Positions 29,501 through 38,020 are shown, counted from the first letter of the stretch. The stretch: DNA of 64,000 nucleotides from Novosphingobium clariflavum (GCF_026420865.1 NZ_JAPCWC010000005.1:278702-342701), one strand, 5' to 3'. Notes: generated by a model from the sequence alone, not told the origin. Translations and numbers: made by a program.

Positions 29501-29540
29501 GTACGAAGGCCGTCCCGCGGATGGTCCTGCGCCGGGTGCG

Positions 29541-29578
29541 GGCTTCGACAAGCTCAGCCTGAGCGGGGTTGGGTTAAA
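29541..29578. repeat. CTCAGGCTGAGC palindromic repeat, copy B (inverted)
   Basis: GGCTTCGACAAGCTCAGCC, then TGAGCGGGGTTGGGTTAAA. It is the inverse of copy A and nearly identical to copy D, including the trailing GTTAAA. Confidence 0.85.
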
Positions 29579-29667
29579 CCGCGGTATGCAGGACAACGAC
29601 AGGATTCGCCCCATTGCAGTCATTTCCGATGCTGGACGCCGGGCATGATTTCAGACATAGACCATGC

Positions 29668-29916
29668 GTGACCGAGAACCCATCGCAGACCAATGTCTGG
29701 CTGTTTCGCCTCTTCACGGCTTTATGGATGGCGACAGCTATTCCAATCACCATCTTCAGCTTCTTTCTTCTGGAACTGCCACTCTGGCCTGAGTTCGACG
29801 CTGAAAGCACTCCTGAAGGTATTGCGCTTTGGGCAGCCACAGCGGCATGGTTCTATGTAACGCCCGTGGCGCTGATCATCGTCGCTCGCCGATGGAGTGG
29901 GCGTGGCACTTCCTGA
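29668..29916 (+). CDS. Small hypothetical membrane protein
   Basis: An 82-aa protein with two membrane helices (LFTALWMATAIPITIFSFFLL and AAWFYVTPVALIIVARRW). GTG 29668 gives the most sensible N-terminus (VTENPSQTNVW); TTG 29614 and ATG 29629 are in the same frame. Codon use is less GC-biased than in the neighbours, suggesting recent acquisition. No family was recognised. The gene lies between two pairs of palindromic repeats. Confidence 0.5.
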   Translation: MTENPSQTNVWLFRLFTALWMATAIPITIFSFFLLELPLWPEFDAESTPEGIALWAATAAWFYVTPVALIIVARRWSGRGTS

Positions 29917-29971
29917 TCTCTCGCATCCGAAAGTGCACTGACCGCTTCCCACCCAAATCAAACCTTCCAAT

Positions 29972-30000
29972 CCCGCTCAGGCTGAGCTTGTCGAAGCCCC
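29972..30000. repeat. CTCAGGCTGAGC palindromic repeat, copy C
   Basis: CCCGCTCAGGCTGAGCTTG then TCGAAGCCCC. It contains the stop codon (29977-29979) and the last eight or so codons of the GIY-YIG gene. Confidence 0.9.
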
Positions 30001-30285
30001 ATGCGGCGTGGCGCTGCGGGCCAGCTGGCTGACCAGCACCCAGTCCCCGGCCATCATCGCTTCCTTCTTGGCGCGGCTCCAGCCCTTGAGTTTGCGTTCT
30101 GCCGCAAAGGCCTCATCCCGGGTCTGGAAATCCTGGGCCCACAGGAAAACCACGGGCAGGCGCCGGGACGTGTACCCTGGGAGGGTGCCGCTCCGGTGCT
30201 CGGCAATGCGGCGTTCGAGGTCATCGGTATGGCCGACGTAGTGCGTGCCGTCGCGGCAGCGCAGAATGTGCGTGTGGAACGCCAT
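29977..30285 (-). CDS. GIY-YIG nuclease-domain protein embedded in repeats
   Basis: A 102-aa protein of the small UPF0213/YhbQ-like GIY-YIG group. ILRCRDGTHYVGHTDDLERR is the modified GIY...YIG segment with the catalytic Arg, and AAERKLKGW carries the conserved Glu. The C-terminus, PHGASTSSA, and the TGA are read from repeat copy C, and inverted copy D lies 26 bases upstream of the ATG, so palindromes bracket the gene. The family cuts branched or damaged DNA; association with the palindrome suggests a joint mobile or repeat-processing unit, which is inference. Confidence 0.85.
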   Translation of the reverse strand: MAFHTHILRCRDGTHYVGHTDDLERRIAEHRSGTLPGYTSRRLPVVFLWAQDFQTRDEAFAAERKLKGWSRAKKEAMMAGDWVLVSQLARSATPHGASTSSA

Positions 30286-30585
30286 CGGTTTGAAGTCTGG
30301 CGCTGCGGGTGGGCTTCGACAAGCTCAGCCTGAGCGGGGTGGAGTTAAATCTCGGCAAGCCTCGACAGGGCCGGCTGCTGTCTGCCGAATGGACCGCCTC
30401 GCTCCCGGCCGGGCAGACCTCACCACCCGGCCTCCAGCGAACGTGCCGCAAGTCCTGGGGCAATAAACCGGCAATAACGTCATGAATCCGTCTTCCCGCT
30501 GACACGGAAATGGCGCCTGATTGCCATGTTTCGCCCCTAGCAATCGCCTCGCGACTGTTTGACCTGCAAAAATAGGGGCACATCC
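30286..30585. other. Gap upstream of phoX
   Basis: 300 bases holding repeat copy D (30311-30348) and the likely promoter region for the GIY-YIG gene and phoX. No clear Pho box or other gene was seen. Confidence 0.5.
30311..30348. repeat. CTCAGGCTGAGC palindromic repeat, copy D (inverted)
   Basis: GGGCTTCGACAAGCTCAGCC then TGAGCGGGGTGGAGTTAA. It pairs with copy C around the GIY-YIG gene. Confidence 0.9.
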
Positions 30586-33054
30586 ATGACACAGGAACTT
30601 CCCGCCAGCGGCTATAGCGATGGCGACGTCGATACCAATTCCACCTCCGTCACCTCGCTCGAAGAACTCGCCGCGCAGCGTTACTCGCGCCGTCAGGCGC
30701 TGTTTCGCGGTGCGGGCGCCACGACCATGGCGTTCATGGGCACTGCCGTTCTGGCGGCCTGCGGCGACGATGACGATGACAAGAAGCTGGACATCTCGGC
30801 GGGAAGCAATGCGGCGACCAGCTCGGGCCGCGTGGTGACGCTCACCGGCAGCCCGGCCGATGGCGAGGCGGCCTATGCCACTTCGTGGGCGCAGACTTCG
30901 GGCACTGCGGTCACGCTGACCGGCACGGGTTCGGTCGTCAGCTTCATCGCGCCCGCCGTCAGCGCGGCGACCGACCTGGTCTTCACCTTCACCGCCAAGA
31001 CCCCGGTCGGCCAGGCGCGCACCGCCCAGACCACCGTGCGCGTCTCGCCCTCGGCGCTGGGCTTCGCGGCCGTGCCGCACAGCCTTGCCGACGTGGTCAA
31101 GGTGCCGTCGGGCTATTCGGTCACCGTCATGACCCGTCTGGGCGATCCGCTCTCGGCCAGCACGGCGGCTTATGCCAACGACGGCAGCGACAGCGATTTC
31201 GCCCACCGCATCGGCGATCACGGCGATGCGCTGCACTTCTTCGGCCTGTCCTCGGCGGGCGGGCGCGATGACGGCAGCTCGGTGCGCGGCCTGATGGTGC
31301 AGAACCACGAGAACCTCAACGTCCAGTACCTGCACCCCAATGGCCCGACCAATGTGTCGAGCGGCCCGCGTCCGGCGGCAGAGGCGCTCAAGGAGATCGA
31401 GGCGCACGGCGTTTCGGTGTCGGAGTACCAGGACGCGGGCAGCCGCAAGTGGTCCTACGTCAAGGGCAGCAGCTTCAACCGCCGCATCACTCCCAACACG
31501 CCGATGAGCTTCCACGGCCCGGCGGCGGGTTCGTCGCTGCTGTTCACCGCCTATTCGGCTACCGGCATCGCCGGACGCGGCACCATCAACAACTGCGCCA
31601 ACGGCATCACCCCCTGGGCGACCAACCTGACCTGCGAGGAAAACTGGGCGGGCTACTTCCGCCGCGATGCGGCGGACGATGCCAAGCGCACCGCGCGCGA
31701 GATGACCGCGATCGCCCGCTACGGCGTCACCAGCCGCACCGGCAACTTCGCCTGGTCCACCGCCAGTTCGACCGATTCGATCTACACCAAGTGGAACGCG
31801 ACGATCACCGGCGCGGCGGCCACCGACGACTATCGCAACGAGTTCAACCAGTACGGCTGGGTGGTCGAGATCGATCCCTATGACCCGGCCTCGACCCCGC
31901 GCAAGCGCACCGCGCTTGGCCGCATGGGCCACGAGGGCGCCTTCGTGCGCGCGGTCGCCGGGCAGCCGCTCGGCGTCTACATGGGCGACGATTCGCGCCG
32001 CGAGTACCTCTACAAGTTCGTCTCCTCGGCCGCTTACGCCGCGGCCGATGGCGCCAGCACCAGCCGCCTGGCGATGGGCGACAAGTACCTCGACGCCGGC
32101 ACGCTCTATGTCGCCAGGTTCAATGCCGACGGCACCGGGCAGTGGCTGCCGCTGGTCTTCGGTTCGGTGCCGAACCGGGCGGCGACCGGCACTTATCCCG
32201 AATACGTGTTCGCCGATCAGGCCGACATCCTCGTCAACACCCGCCTTGCCGCCGACGCGGTGGGGGCAACGCCGATGGACCGTCCGGAATGGACCGCCGG
32301 CAACCCGGTGACCGGCGAGATCTACCTCACGCTCACCAACAACAATGCCGCCGGGCGCCCGCTCACCGGCACCGATGCCGCCAATCCGCGCCACTACAAC
32401 GATCCCAAGGGCGCCTCGGCCACTGCGCAGTACGGCAATCCCAACGGCCACATCATCCGTCTGCGGGAGACCGGCGACACCACCGCGGCCACCACGTTCA
32501 AGTGGGACATCTACCTGTTCGGCGCCGACGCTGCCGATGCCGGGGCGCAGGTCAACCTCTCGGGCCTGACCGCCGACAACGACTTCTCGAGCCCGGACGG
32601 CTGCTACTTCTCGCGCGCCACCAACCCGGCGGGCCAGATCAACCCGGTGCTGTGGATCGAGACCGACGACGGCGCGATGACCGACCGCACCAACTGCATG
32701 CTGCTGGCGGCGCTTCCCGGCCATGTCGGCGACGGCGGCGCGAAGACCATCACCAACACCGGCTCGGGCGGCGCCACCGCCACCCAGGCGACCTACCAGG
32801 GCGCTCCGGCCACGGCGGCGACGCTGCGGCGCTTCCTCGTCGGCCCGGTCCAGTGCGAGATCACCGGCATCGACATGACCCCGGACGGGCGCACGCTGTT
32901 CGTCGGCATCCAGCACCCCGGCGAGGATGGCAGCGCCGCCGCGCCGTCGAGCCACTGGCCCGACAGCCAGACCGGCACCGCCGCCGCAACCGTCCGCCCG
33001 CGCTCGGCGATCGTGGCGATCACCAAGGATGATGGGGGCATTATCGCCCTCTGA
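30586..33054 (+). CDS. phoX: PhoX-family alkaline phosphatase, Tat-exported
   Basis: An 822-aa PhoX/DUF839 protein, a Ca2+/Fe-dependent phosphatase that frees phosphate from esters in the periplasm. SRRQALFRG followed by a hydrophobic stretch ending VLAACG is a Tat signal with a possible lipobox, so it is folded before export. HNHENLN-like residues (VQNHENLNVQYLHP) and NLTCEENWAGYF match the metal-site regions; FHGPAAGSSLL and TFVG-type C-terminal segments follow. An Ig/PKD-like insert of about 75 residues sits after the signal (about 85-160). ATG 30586 was chosen over an in-frame upstream start at 30559 because the signal begins here. Confidence 0.9.
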   Translation: MTQELPASGYSDGDVDTNSTSVTSLEELAAQRYSRRQALFRGAGATTMAFMGTAVLAACGDDDDDKKLDISAGSNAATSSGRVVTLTGSPADGEAAYATSWAQTSGTAVTLTGTGSVVSFIAPAVSAATDLVFTFTAKTPVGQARTAQTTVRVSPSALGFAAVPHSLADVVKVPSGYSVTVMTRLGDPLSASTAAYANDGSDSDFAHRIGDHGDALHFFGLSSAGGRDDGSSVRGLMVQNHENLNVQYLHPNGPTNVSSGPRPAAEALKEIEAHGVSVSEYQDAGSRKWSYVKGSSFNRRITPNTPMSFHGPAAGSSLLFTAYSATGIAGRGTINNCANGITPWATNLTCEENWAGYFRRDAADDAKRTAREMTAIARYGVTSRTGNFAWSTASSTDSIYTKWNATITGAAATDDYRNEFNQYGWVVEIDPYDPASTPRKRTALGRMGHEGAFVRAVAGQPLGVYMGDDSRREYLYKFVSSAAYAAADGASTSRLAMGDKYLDAGTLYVARFNADGTGQWLPLVFGSVPNRAATGTYPEYVFADQADILVNTRLAADAVGATPMDRPEWTAGNPVTGEIYLTLTNNNAAGRPLTGTDAANPRHYNDPKGASATAQYGNPNGHIIRLRETGDTTAATTFKWDIYLFGADAADAGAQVNLSGLTADNDFSSPDGCYFSRATNPAGQINPVLWIETDDGAMTDRTNCMLLAALPGHVGDGGAKTITNTGSGGATATQATYQGAPATAATLRRFLVGPVQCEITGIDMTPDGRTLFVGIQHPGEDGSAAAPSSHWPDSQTGTAAATVRPRSAIVAITKDDGGIIAL

Positions 33055-33075
33055 TCGGTAGGCCGGAGGGAAGGG

Positions 33076-33106
33076 AAGGGCGTGCCTTGCGGCGCGCCCT
33101 TTCTCG
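33076..33106 (+). terminator. Terminator after phoX
   Basis: The stem AAGGGCGTGCC/GGCGCGCCCTT with a small loop is followed by TCTCGTTT, 21 bases after the phoX stop. Confidence 0.65.
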
Positions 33107-33198
33107 TTTGCATCGCCGGGGCGTTGCACGCGGCGCCGTCTGGAAACGGCTTGCGCGATGGCTTAATGAACAGACCTGTTGATAACAGGAGAGGCCAC

Positions 33199-34617
33199 GT
33201 GAAACAGACGGGCACCGACAAGCCGGCCGCGCTGACCGCCAAGGACATGGACGAGGAACGCCTCGCCACTTATCCCACCACCGCGTTTCTTTCGAAGGAC
33301 TACCTTCAGGCGGAAAAGACGCTGCTCTGGCCCAGGGTCTGGCAGATGGTGGAGCGCGAGAGCGACCTGCCGAACCCGGGCGACTGGATGACGTACGACG
33401 TCGCCGACGAATCGATCATCGTCCTGCGCAAGGACGACGGTTCGCTGAAGGCCTTCCACAACGTCTGCCCGCATCGCGGCCGCCAGCTCGTCTCGGTGCC
33501 CGACATGCTGCCCGGCAAAGTCCACGACGTGCGCGGGAGCAACCGCCGCAGCTTCGTCTGCGGCTTCCACGGCTGGACCTTCGACCAGGACGGCCAGAAC
33601 ACCTACATCCTCGACCCGCAGGACTGGCATGGCAAGCTCACGCCCGAGATGACCTGCCTGTCGGACCTCCAGGTCGATACCTGGGGCGGCTACATCTACA
33701 TCTCGATGGACCCCGATGCGGTGCCGCTGAAGGAGTGGATGGGCCGCGCGGGCGAGATCCTCGATCATTTCGACCTGGCCGGCATGGACTACAAGTGGCG
33801 CCAGTGGGCGATCTACGACTGCAACTGGAAGACCGCGATCGAGGCCTTCCTCGAACCCTACCACGTCGCCGGCACCCACACGCAGCTGCTCGCCTATGGT
33901 GACTACTACGCGCTCTCGAAGCAGTACGGCCTCCACTCCGTGTCGAGCTACGACACCCGCGAGACCAGGTTCCAGATGAGCGAGAGCGCCGGCACCACCC
34001 GCGCCGGCAAGGGGGACGACGCCCGCGTCTCCACTTATGAACTGATTCGCGAGAACTACGAGACGGTGAACTACTCCGCCTCCACCGAAACGCTGGTCAA
34101 CGCCGCCAGCCGCCTGGTCGACGAGCTGCCCGAGACCGCGACGCCCGGCGAGATCATCGCCCACTGGCTGAAAAGCGCCAAGGCCGACGATGCCGCGCGC
34201 GGGGTGATCTGGCCCGAGGTGCCGCCCGAGATCAAGAAGGAGGGCGGCCTCGCCTGGGGCCTGTTCCCCAACCAGAACATCCTCCACGGCGAGACGTTTG
34301 CGCTGTGCTACCGGGTGCGCCCCTATGGCGACGACCCGGACAAGTGCATCTTCGAAAGCTATGCGCTCGAGCGGTTCCCCGAAGGCGCGGCGCCGAAGAC
34401 CGAATGGGTCTACGCCGATCCCATCGGCGAGAACTGGGGCGCGGTGCTGGCGCAGGACTTCGCCAACATGGAATTCGTGCAGAAGGGCATGAAGTCGCGC
34501 GGCTTCCGCGGCCCGCTGCCCAATCCGCACCAGGAGCAGAAGGTCATCAACCTCCACCGCAACCTGGCCAATTTCATGGACGGCATGGGCGCGCCGACGC
34601 TGCTGGACGTGAACTAG
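33199..34617 (+). CDS. Rieske aromatic-ring-hydroxylating oxygenase alpha subunit
   Basis: A 472-aa oxygenase component. CPHRG and CGFHGW bind the Rieske 2Fe-2S cluster, with an unusually long 28-residue spacer between the ligand pairs. EAFLEPYHVAGTH gives the two His of the mononuclear Fe site, and QDFANME supplies the Asp. GTG 33199 was chosen because AGGAGAGG lies just upstream; an ATG at 33166 is also in frame. Such enzymes need a reductase and a ferredoxin; none adjoins, and no small beta subunit follows, so it may belong to the single-component-type or demethylase-like oxygenases. The substrate is unknown. Confidence 0.92.
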   Translation: MKQTGTDKPAALTAKDMDEERLATYPTTAFLSKDYLQAEKTLLWPRVWQMVERESDLPNPGDWMTYDVADESIIVLRKDDGSLKAFHNVCPHRGRQLVSVPDMLPGKVHDVRGSNRRSFVCGFHGWTFDQDGQNTYILDPQDWHGKLTPEMTCLSDLQVDTWGGYIYISMDPDAVPLKEWMGRAGEILDHFDLAGMDYKWRQWAIYDCNWKTAIEAFLEPYHVAGTHTQLLAYGDYYALSKQYGLHSVSSYDTRETRFQMSESAGTTRAGKGDDARVSTYELIRENYETVNYSASTETLVNAASRLVDELPETATPGEIIAHWLKSAKADDAARGVIWPEVPPEIKKEGGLAWGLFPNQNILHGETFALCYRVRPYGDDPDKCIFESYALERFPEGAAPKTEWVYADPIGENWGAVLAQDFANMEFVQKGMKSRGFRGPLPNPHQEQKVINLHRNLANFMDGMGAPTLLDVN

Positions 34618-34621
34618 GAGC

Positions 34622-34675
34622 AGGATAAAAAGGGGGGGGCAGGCGGCCATCGCCCCCCGCCCCCCGTTACCGTCC
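34622..34675. repeat. 3'-end GC-rich stem-loop element, copy 3
   Basis: GGATAAAAAGGGGGGGGC, a GC-rich stem pairing with GCCCCCCGCCCCCC, then GTTACCGTC. It lies 4 bases after the oxygenase stop, at the same spacing as copy 1 behind the efflux operon, and shares its GGATAAA start and TTACCGTC end. Confidence 0.7.
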
Positions 34676-34715
34676 GCCCTGCCTGGGGCTCATCCACCGC
34701 GCGCCGATCGCGCGG

Positions 34716-35375
34716 TCAGCTGTCCCGTTCTGTCCTGGCCAGGACCTCTTCGAGCGGAGGAACCTCGGCTTCGATCTCCGCCCGGATGCGCTCGTAGGCG
34801 GGCGAGCCGGGCCGCAGGTCCACATCCGCCCCGTAGCGGTGGGCGCGGCGCTGGCGCAGCAGGAACAGCATCAGCGCGGTATCGTGCCGGGTATAGGTGG
34901 CCACCACCGAGCCCCGGCTCACCACCGGGCGTTCCTCGCCCCGGATCGCCCGTTCCAGCGCGCAGTCCTCCAGCCGCGCAATGCCCCGGTCGATCGCCAT
35001 TTCCCAGGCTGCGGCAAACCCTTCCGCACCCGGCAGCGCGCGCAGCTTGTAGAGCGCCTCCAGCGAGGCACCGATCGCGCGCGCGGCCTGGGTGACGATG
35101 CCGCTGGCCGCCAGCGCGGCGATGAAGGCGCGCTGGCGCTCGGGGGTGATCGCGTTGCGGCGCGGCTGCTTGTGGCGATAGGGGGCAAAGCCCAGCAGGG
35201 GATCGTCCGGCGCGGGCTCGTCCTCGAAAAAGGCGCTGCGCGCGGTGCGCCGCCCCGGCCGCCGGGACAGGCAGCCCGTGCCCGTGCCCGTGCCCGTGCC
35301 CGTGCCCGTGCCCGTATCCGTGCCCGTAGTGCCAGGCACGCTTGGATCGACATCCGAAACCTTGGTGGAGGACAT
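34716..35375 (-). CDS. HTH protein (terminase small subunit-like) with Thr-Gly repeat
   Basis: A 219-aa protein. Residues about 70-110 (RQRAFIAALAASGIVTQAARAIG) form a helix-turn-helix like those of phage terminase small subunits and related sphingomonad proteins. An N-terminal run of Thr-Gly is encoded by a CCCGTG hexanucleotide repeat (35275-35328). ATG 35375 was chosen because GAGG precedes it; the longer frame runs antisense through the OmpA-like gene and has no homology. It may be a domesticated phage DNA-binding protein; the function is unknown. Confidence 0.75.
   Translation of the reverse strand: MSSTKVSDVDPSVPGTTGTDTGTGTGTGTGTGTGCLSRRPGRRTARSAFFEDEPAPDDPLLGFAPYRHKQPRRNAITPERQRAFIAALAASGIVTQAARAIGASLEALYKLRALPGAEGFAAAWEMAIDRGIARLEDCALERAIRGEERPVVSRGSVVATYTRHDTALMLFLLRQRRAHRYGADVDLRPGSPAYERIRAEIEAEVPPLEEVLARTERDS
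35275..35328. repeat. CCCGTG hexanucleotide tandem repeat
   Basis: Six perfect CCCGTG units (35275-35310) followed by three degenerate ones to 35328, inside the HTH gene. Because the unit is six bases, slippage would change the Thr-Gly tract length without shifting the frame. Confidence 0.95.
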
Positions 35376-35500
35376 GCGGCAACCTCGCTCTGGTGGTGAA
35401 CCCGAATTCCCCTTGGCGGCCCGGTATATCGCGCGCAGCCCCTTGTAGGAAAACGGTTTGTCCAGCCGCGGCGGGCCGCATACTCCGGCACCGGGGGCAC

Positions 35501-35533
35501 AAAAAGAAAGGGGCCGGACGAATCCGACCCCTT
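35501..35533 (-). terminator. Terminator of the OmpA-like gene
   Basis: On the minus strand the stem AAGGGGTCGGA/TCCGGCCCCTT with a short loop is followed by TCTTTTT. It lies about 30 bases past the OmpA-like stop codon. Confidence 0.8.
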
Positions 35534-35560
35534 CCCGTGACTTCCTCGGTGGGAGGAACA

Positions 35561-36661
35561 CTACATGCCGGAACCGGGGCCGTAGGTGATTTCCACGCGG
35601 CGGTTCTGCAGTTCGCGCACGCCGTCGGCGGTCGGAACGCGGTTCTGGCTTTCGCCGAAGGCCTGGCTGGAGATCGCGCCGTCGGGCACCCCGTGGCTGG
35701 TCAGGTACGCCCGGACCGAGTCGTTGCGGCGGCTCGAGAGGCCTTCGTTGTAGCTGGCCGAACCCGAACGGTCGGTGTGGCCCGCCAGCATGATCGGCAC
35801 ATTGGCGCAGTTGCCGTATGCGGTGATCGCGCTGTCGAGGATGCTCGACGCCTCGGGCGTGATGTCCGACTTGTCCCAGTCGAAGAACACGATGTACGGC
35901 CCCTTGTTGCAGACCACCTCGGGCGGCGGCGGGGGCGGCGGCGGCGGGGGCGGCGGGGGTGGCGGCGGCGGCGGCGGCGGGACCGGCTCGGACTTGGCGC
36001 CGAGGTTGAAGGTCAGCGTCGCCAGCACCGAATGCGAGGCCCACTTGCCCTTGTAGCCGAAGTCGTCGGTGTCGATGCGGTAGCTCGGCACGTTGAAGTA
36101 GCGGTACTTCACGCCGATATCCACGGTCTGGCCGATCGGCACGCGGAAGCCCGCCAGCGCCTGCCAGGCGAAGTCCCAGTCGTCGCCGTTGACGAGCACT
36201 TCCGAGCCGGAAATGTCCTCGACGCTGATCTTCTGGTCGACCTTGGCGATACCGGCGCCGCCGCCGGCATAGAACTGGAGGCCGTCATCCTTGCCGAAGT
36301 CGAGCAGCGCATTGCCCATGAAGCTGAGCGCGGAACTGTGGCCGTGCAGCGAATCCCCGTCGAACACGCCGACTTCGGAATCGCGGATCCGGAAGTCCTT
36401 GTTGCCGACGCTGCGGTAGCTGGCTTCCGTCTCGATGCGGAAGCCGCCGAAGTCGTAGCCGACGATACCGCCGAAATCATATCCGGTATCGGGCTTCAGC
36501 CGGAAGCGCAGCGGATCGGTGGTATCTGCTTCGCGCAACTTGAAAGTGTCGGCGAAGACGACGCCCCCGTCCAGCTCGATGTAGAAGCTGTCATCCCGTG
36601 CCCAGGCAGAGGTTGCCAGGAACGAGGACGACAAGGCGAGCAAAAGCGTGATTTTCTTCAC
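35561..36661 (-). CDS. OmpA-family outer-membrane protein with polyproline linker
   Basis: A 366-aa protein. A signal peptide (MKKITLLLALSSSFLATSAWA) leads into an eight-strand beta-barrel-like domain (to about 215), then a run of about 20 consecutive prolines, then an OmpA/MotB peptidoglycan-binding domain (FFDWDKSDITPEA, GHTDRSGSASYNEGLSSRR) ending at the C-terminus. It anchors the outer membrane to the cell wall. The barrel resembles that of opacity-type porins. A terminator follows. Both neighbours are separate units. Confidence 0.93.
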   Translation of the reverse strand: MKKITLLLALSSSFLATSAWARDDSFYIELDGGVVFADTFKLREADTTDPLRFRLKPDTGYDFGGIVGYDFGGFRIETEASYRSVGNKDFRIRDSEVGVFDGDSLHGHSSALSFMGNALLDFGKDDGLQFYAGGGAGIAKVDQKISVEDISGSEVLVNGDDWDFAWQALAGFRVPIGQTVDIGVKYRYFNVPSYRIDTDDFGYKGKWASHSVLATLTFNLGAKSEPVPPPPPPPPPPPPPPPPPPPPEVVCNKGPYIVFFDWDKSDITPEASSILDSAITAYGNCANVPIMLAGHTDRSGSASYNEGLSSRRNDSVRAYLTSHGVPDGAISSQAFGESQNRVPTADGVRELQNRRVEITYGPGSGM

Positions 36662-37556
36662 ATCACATCCCTGTCTATTCGTCGGTTACATATAAATCCC
36701 ATGCAAAAAACCGATAATCAACAATAAGATTCTGAAAATCAGAACAGTAATGACTGCGTGTTTAGATAACCCTTGCTTCAAGTGATTTATGTCCGGGGGA
36801 GGCTGCCGGGAAATCCCTCGGCCGGTCCGGGTGGTTTCCCTGAGGTGGAAGAGCAAGTTCATGAAGAGTCGTGATAATTTACGCCGGATTGGGCGGATTT
36901 TGCGGTTCGGCGGGCGATTGCTACTTTGGGATGGTCCGTGGGGCGGCCGCGCGGGCGCCGCGGGCGGGAATCGGGGCGTCCGGCAGGCTTGATGTTGCTG
37001 AAGTGCAACAGGGCAGGGCGCTGCCTGACCGGGCGGGAAGGGCGGCGGGCTGGCGGCGCCGGGAAAATGCCTCTTCTGGTGCCTCCGGGCCGGGGCCTGA
37101 AATCCTTGACCCCCGAGCCCAAATCTCCTAAGGGCGCCCATCTCCTGTGGGCATGTCCCCCGGGAACGACATAGAGCTGAACGTTGTCACGTCTGCTTTT
37201 CCGGGGTTTTCCTGCCGTTTGCTGGCAGTCGGCCCATGCGGGAGCGCCATGCCCGAATCGGGGTGGGGTCTTGCGGAAGCGGTGGCAAAGTAATCCGGCG
37301 CCTGATCGGCCGGGTGGAGTGTTTTTCGGCTCATGTGCAGCGGTTCCCGCCGAAAGGCGGCGTAAACCCGGCGGTCCCGGCTTTTGCGGGGATGGCGATG
37401 TGGTTTTCGAAGCGTCCGCCGTGCATGACCTCACTCTTCCCTTTCGAATGGCGTCGGCCCGGAGACCCCGGGGTGCGACGGGTCCGCGCCGATCCGGTCC
37501 GTCCGGGCAGTTCGGCCCGGATCCATCGCACTCCAAAATTCGAAAGAAGAGTATAG
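36662..37556. other. Long gap upstream of the str operon
   Basis: This region of 895 bases has no convincing gene. It begins with an AT-richer part (36662-36790) that should hold the OmpA-like promoter on the minus strand. A weak plus-strand promoter, TTGACC with TAAGGG 17 bases later, lies at 37106-37134. The segment 37340-37400 contains CCGCCGAAAGGCGG and CCCGGCTTTTGCGGGG, which look like common dispersed repeats. Open frames here look like chance ORFs. Confidence 0.5.
37106..37134 (+). promoter_or_regulatory. Possible promoter for the str operon
   Basis: TTGACC at 37106-37111 and TAAGGG at 37129-37134 with a spacer of 17. The -35 box is good and the -10 box poor. It would leave a leader of about 420 bases before rpsL. 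Confidence 0.3.
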
Positions 37557-37928
37557 ATGCCCACTATCAACCAGCTGGTCCGCAAGGGCCGCGAGCCGCA
37601 GAAGGCCAAGTCGAAGGTTCCTGCCATGGAGCAGAACCCTCAGAAGCGCGGCGTCTGCACCCGCGTGTACACCACGACCCCGAAGAAGCCGAACTCGGCT
37701 CTCCGCAAGGTCGCCAAGGTCCGTCTGACCAATAGCCGCGAAGTCATCTCGTACATCCCGGGTGAAGGCCACAACCTGCAGGAGCACTCGGTCGTGCTCA
37801 TCCGCGGCGGCCGCGTTCGCGACCTTCCCGGCGTGCGCTACCACATCCTGCGCGGCGTGCTCGACACGCAGGGCGTCAAGGATCGCAAGCAGTCGCGCTC
37901 GAAGTACGGCGCCAAGCGTCCGAAGTAA
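37557..37928 (+). CDS. rpsL: Ribosomal protein S12
   Basis: A 123-aa 30S protein of the decoding centre. [13 protein letters not shown] holds Lys43, and [13 protein letters not shown] places Arg at position 88 where E. coli has Lys. Replacement of this Lys by Arg is a known streptomycin-resistance change, so the strain may be naturally resistant. First gene of the str operon, followed by rpsG. Confidence 0.99.
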   Translation: MPTINQLVRKGREPQKAKSKVPAMEQNPQKRGVCTRVYTTTPKKPNSALRKVAKVRLTNSREVISYIPGEGHNLQEHSVVLIRGGRVRDLPGVRYHILRGVLDTQGVKDRKQSRSKYGAKRPK

Positions 37929-38020
37929 GCCGGTGCGCGGGGCCTTTCGTCCCGCACGGTACACGATTTACCGGCCGGTGATGCTCACGCTCCCGCCCGA
38001 AAGAACAAGGAATACCAACG

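Larger units (their letters stand above)
29322..29667. other. Gap with inverted palindromic repeats
   Basis: 346 bases between the PrpF-type gene and a small membrane protein. It holds repeat copies A and B in opposite orientation (29457-29500, 29541-29578), about 40 bases apart. No gene was recognised. Confidence 0.6.

Noticed and set aside
35275..35328. CRISPR array
   Set aside because: The six-base tandem unit is a microsatellite without spacers; no array-like repeat-spacer pattern was seen anywhere in the window.
37184..37556. ORFs in the leader upstream of rpsL
   Set aside because: They read through repeat-like sequence (CCCGGCTTTTGCGGGG) and have no motifs.
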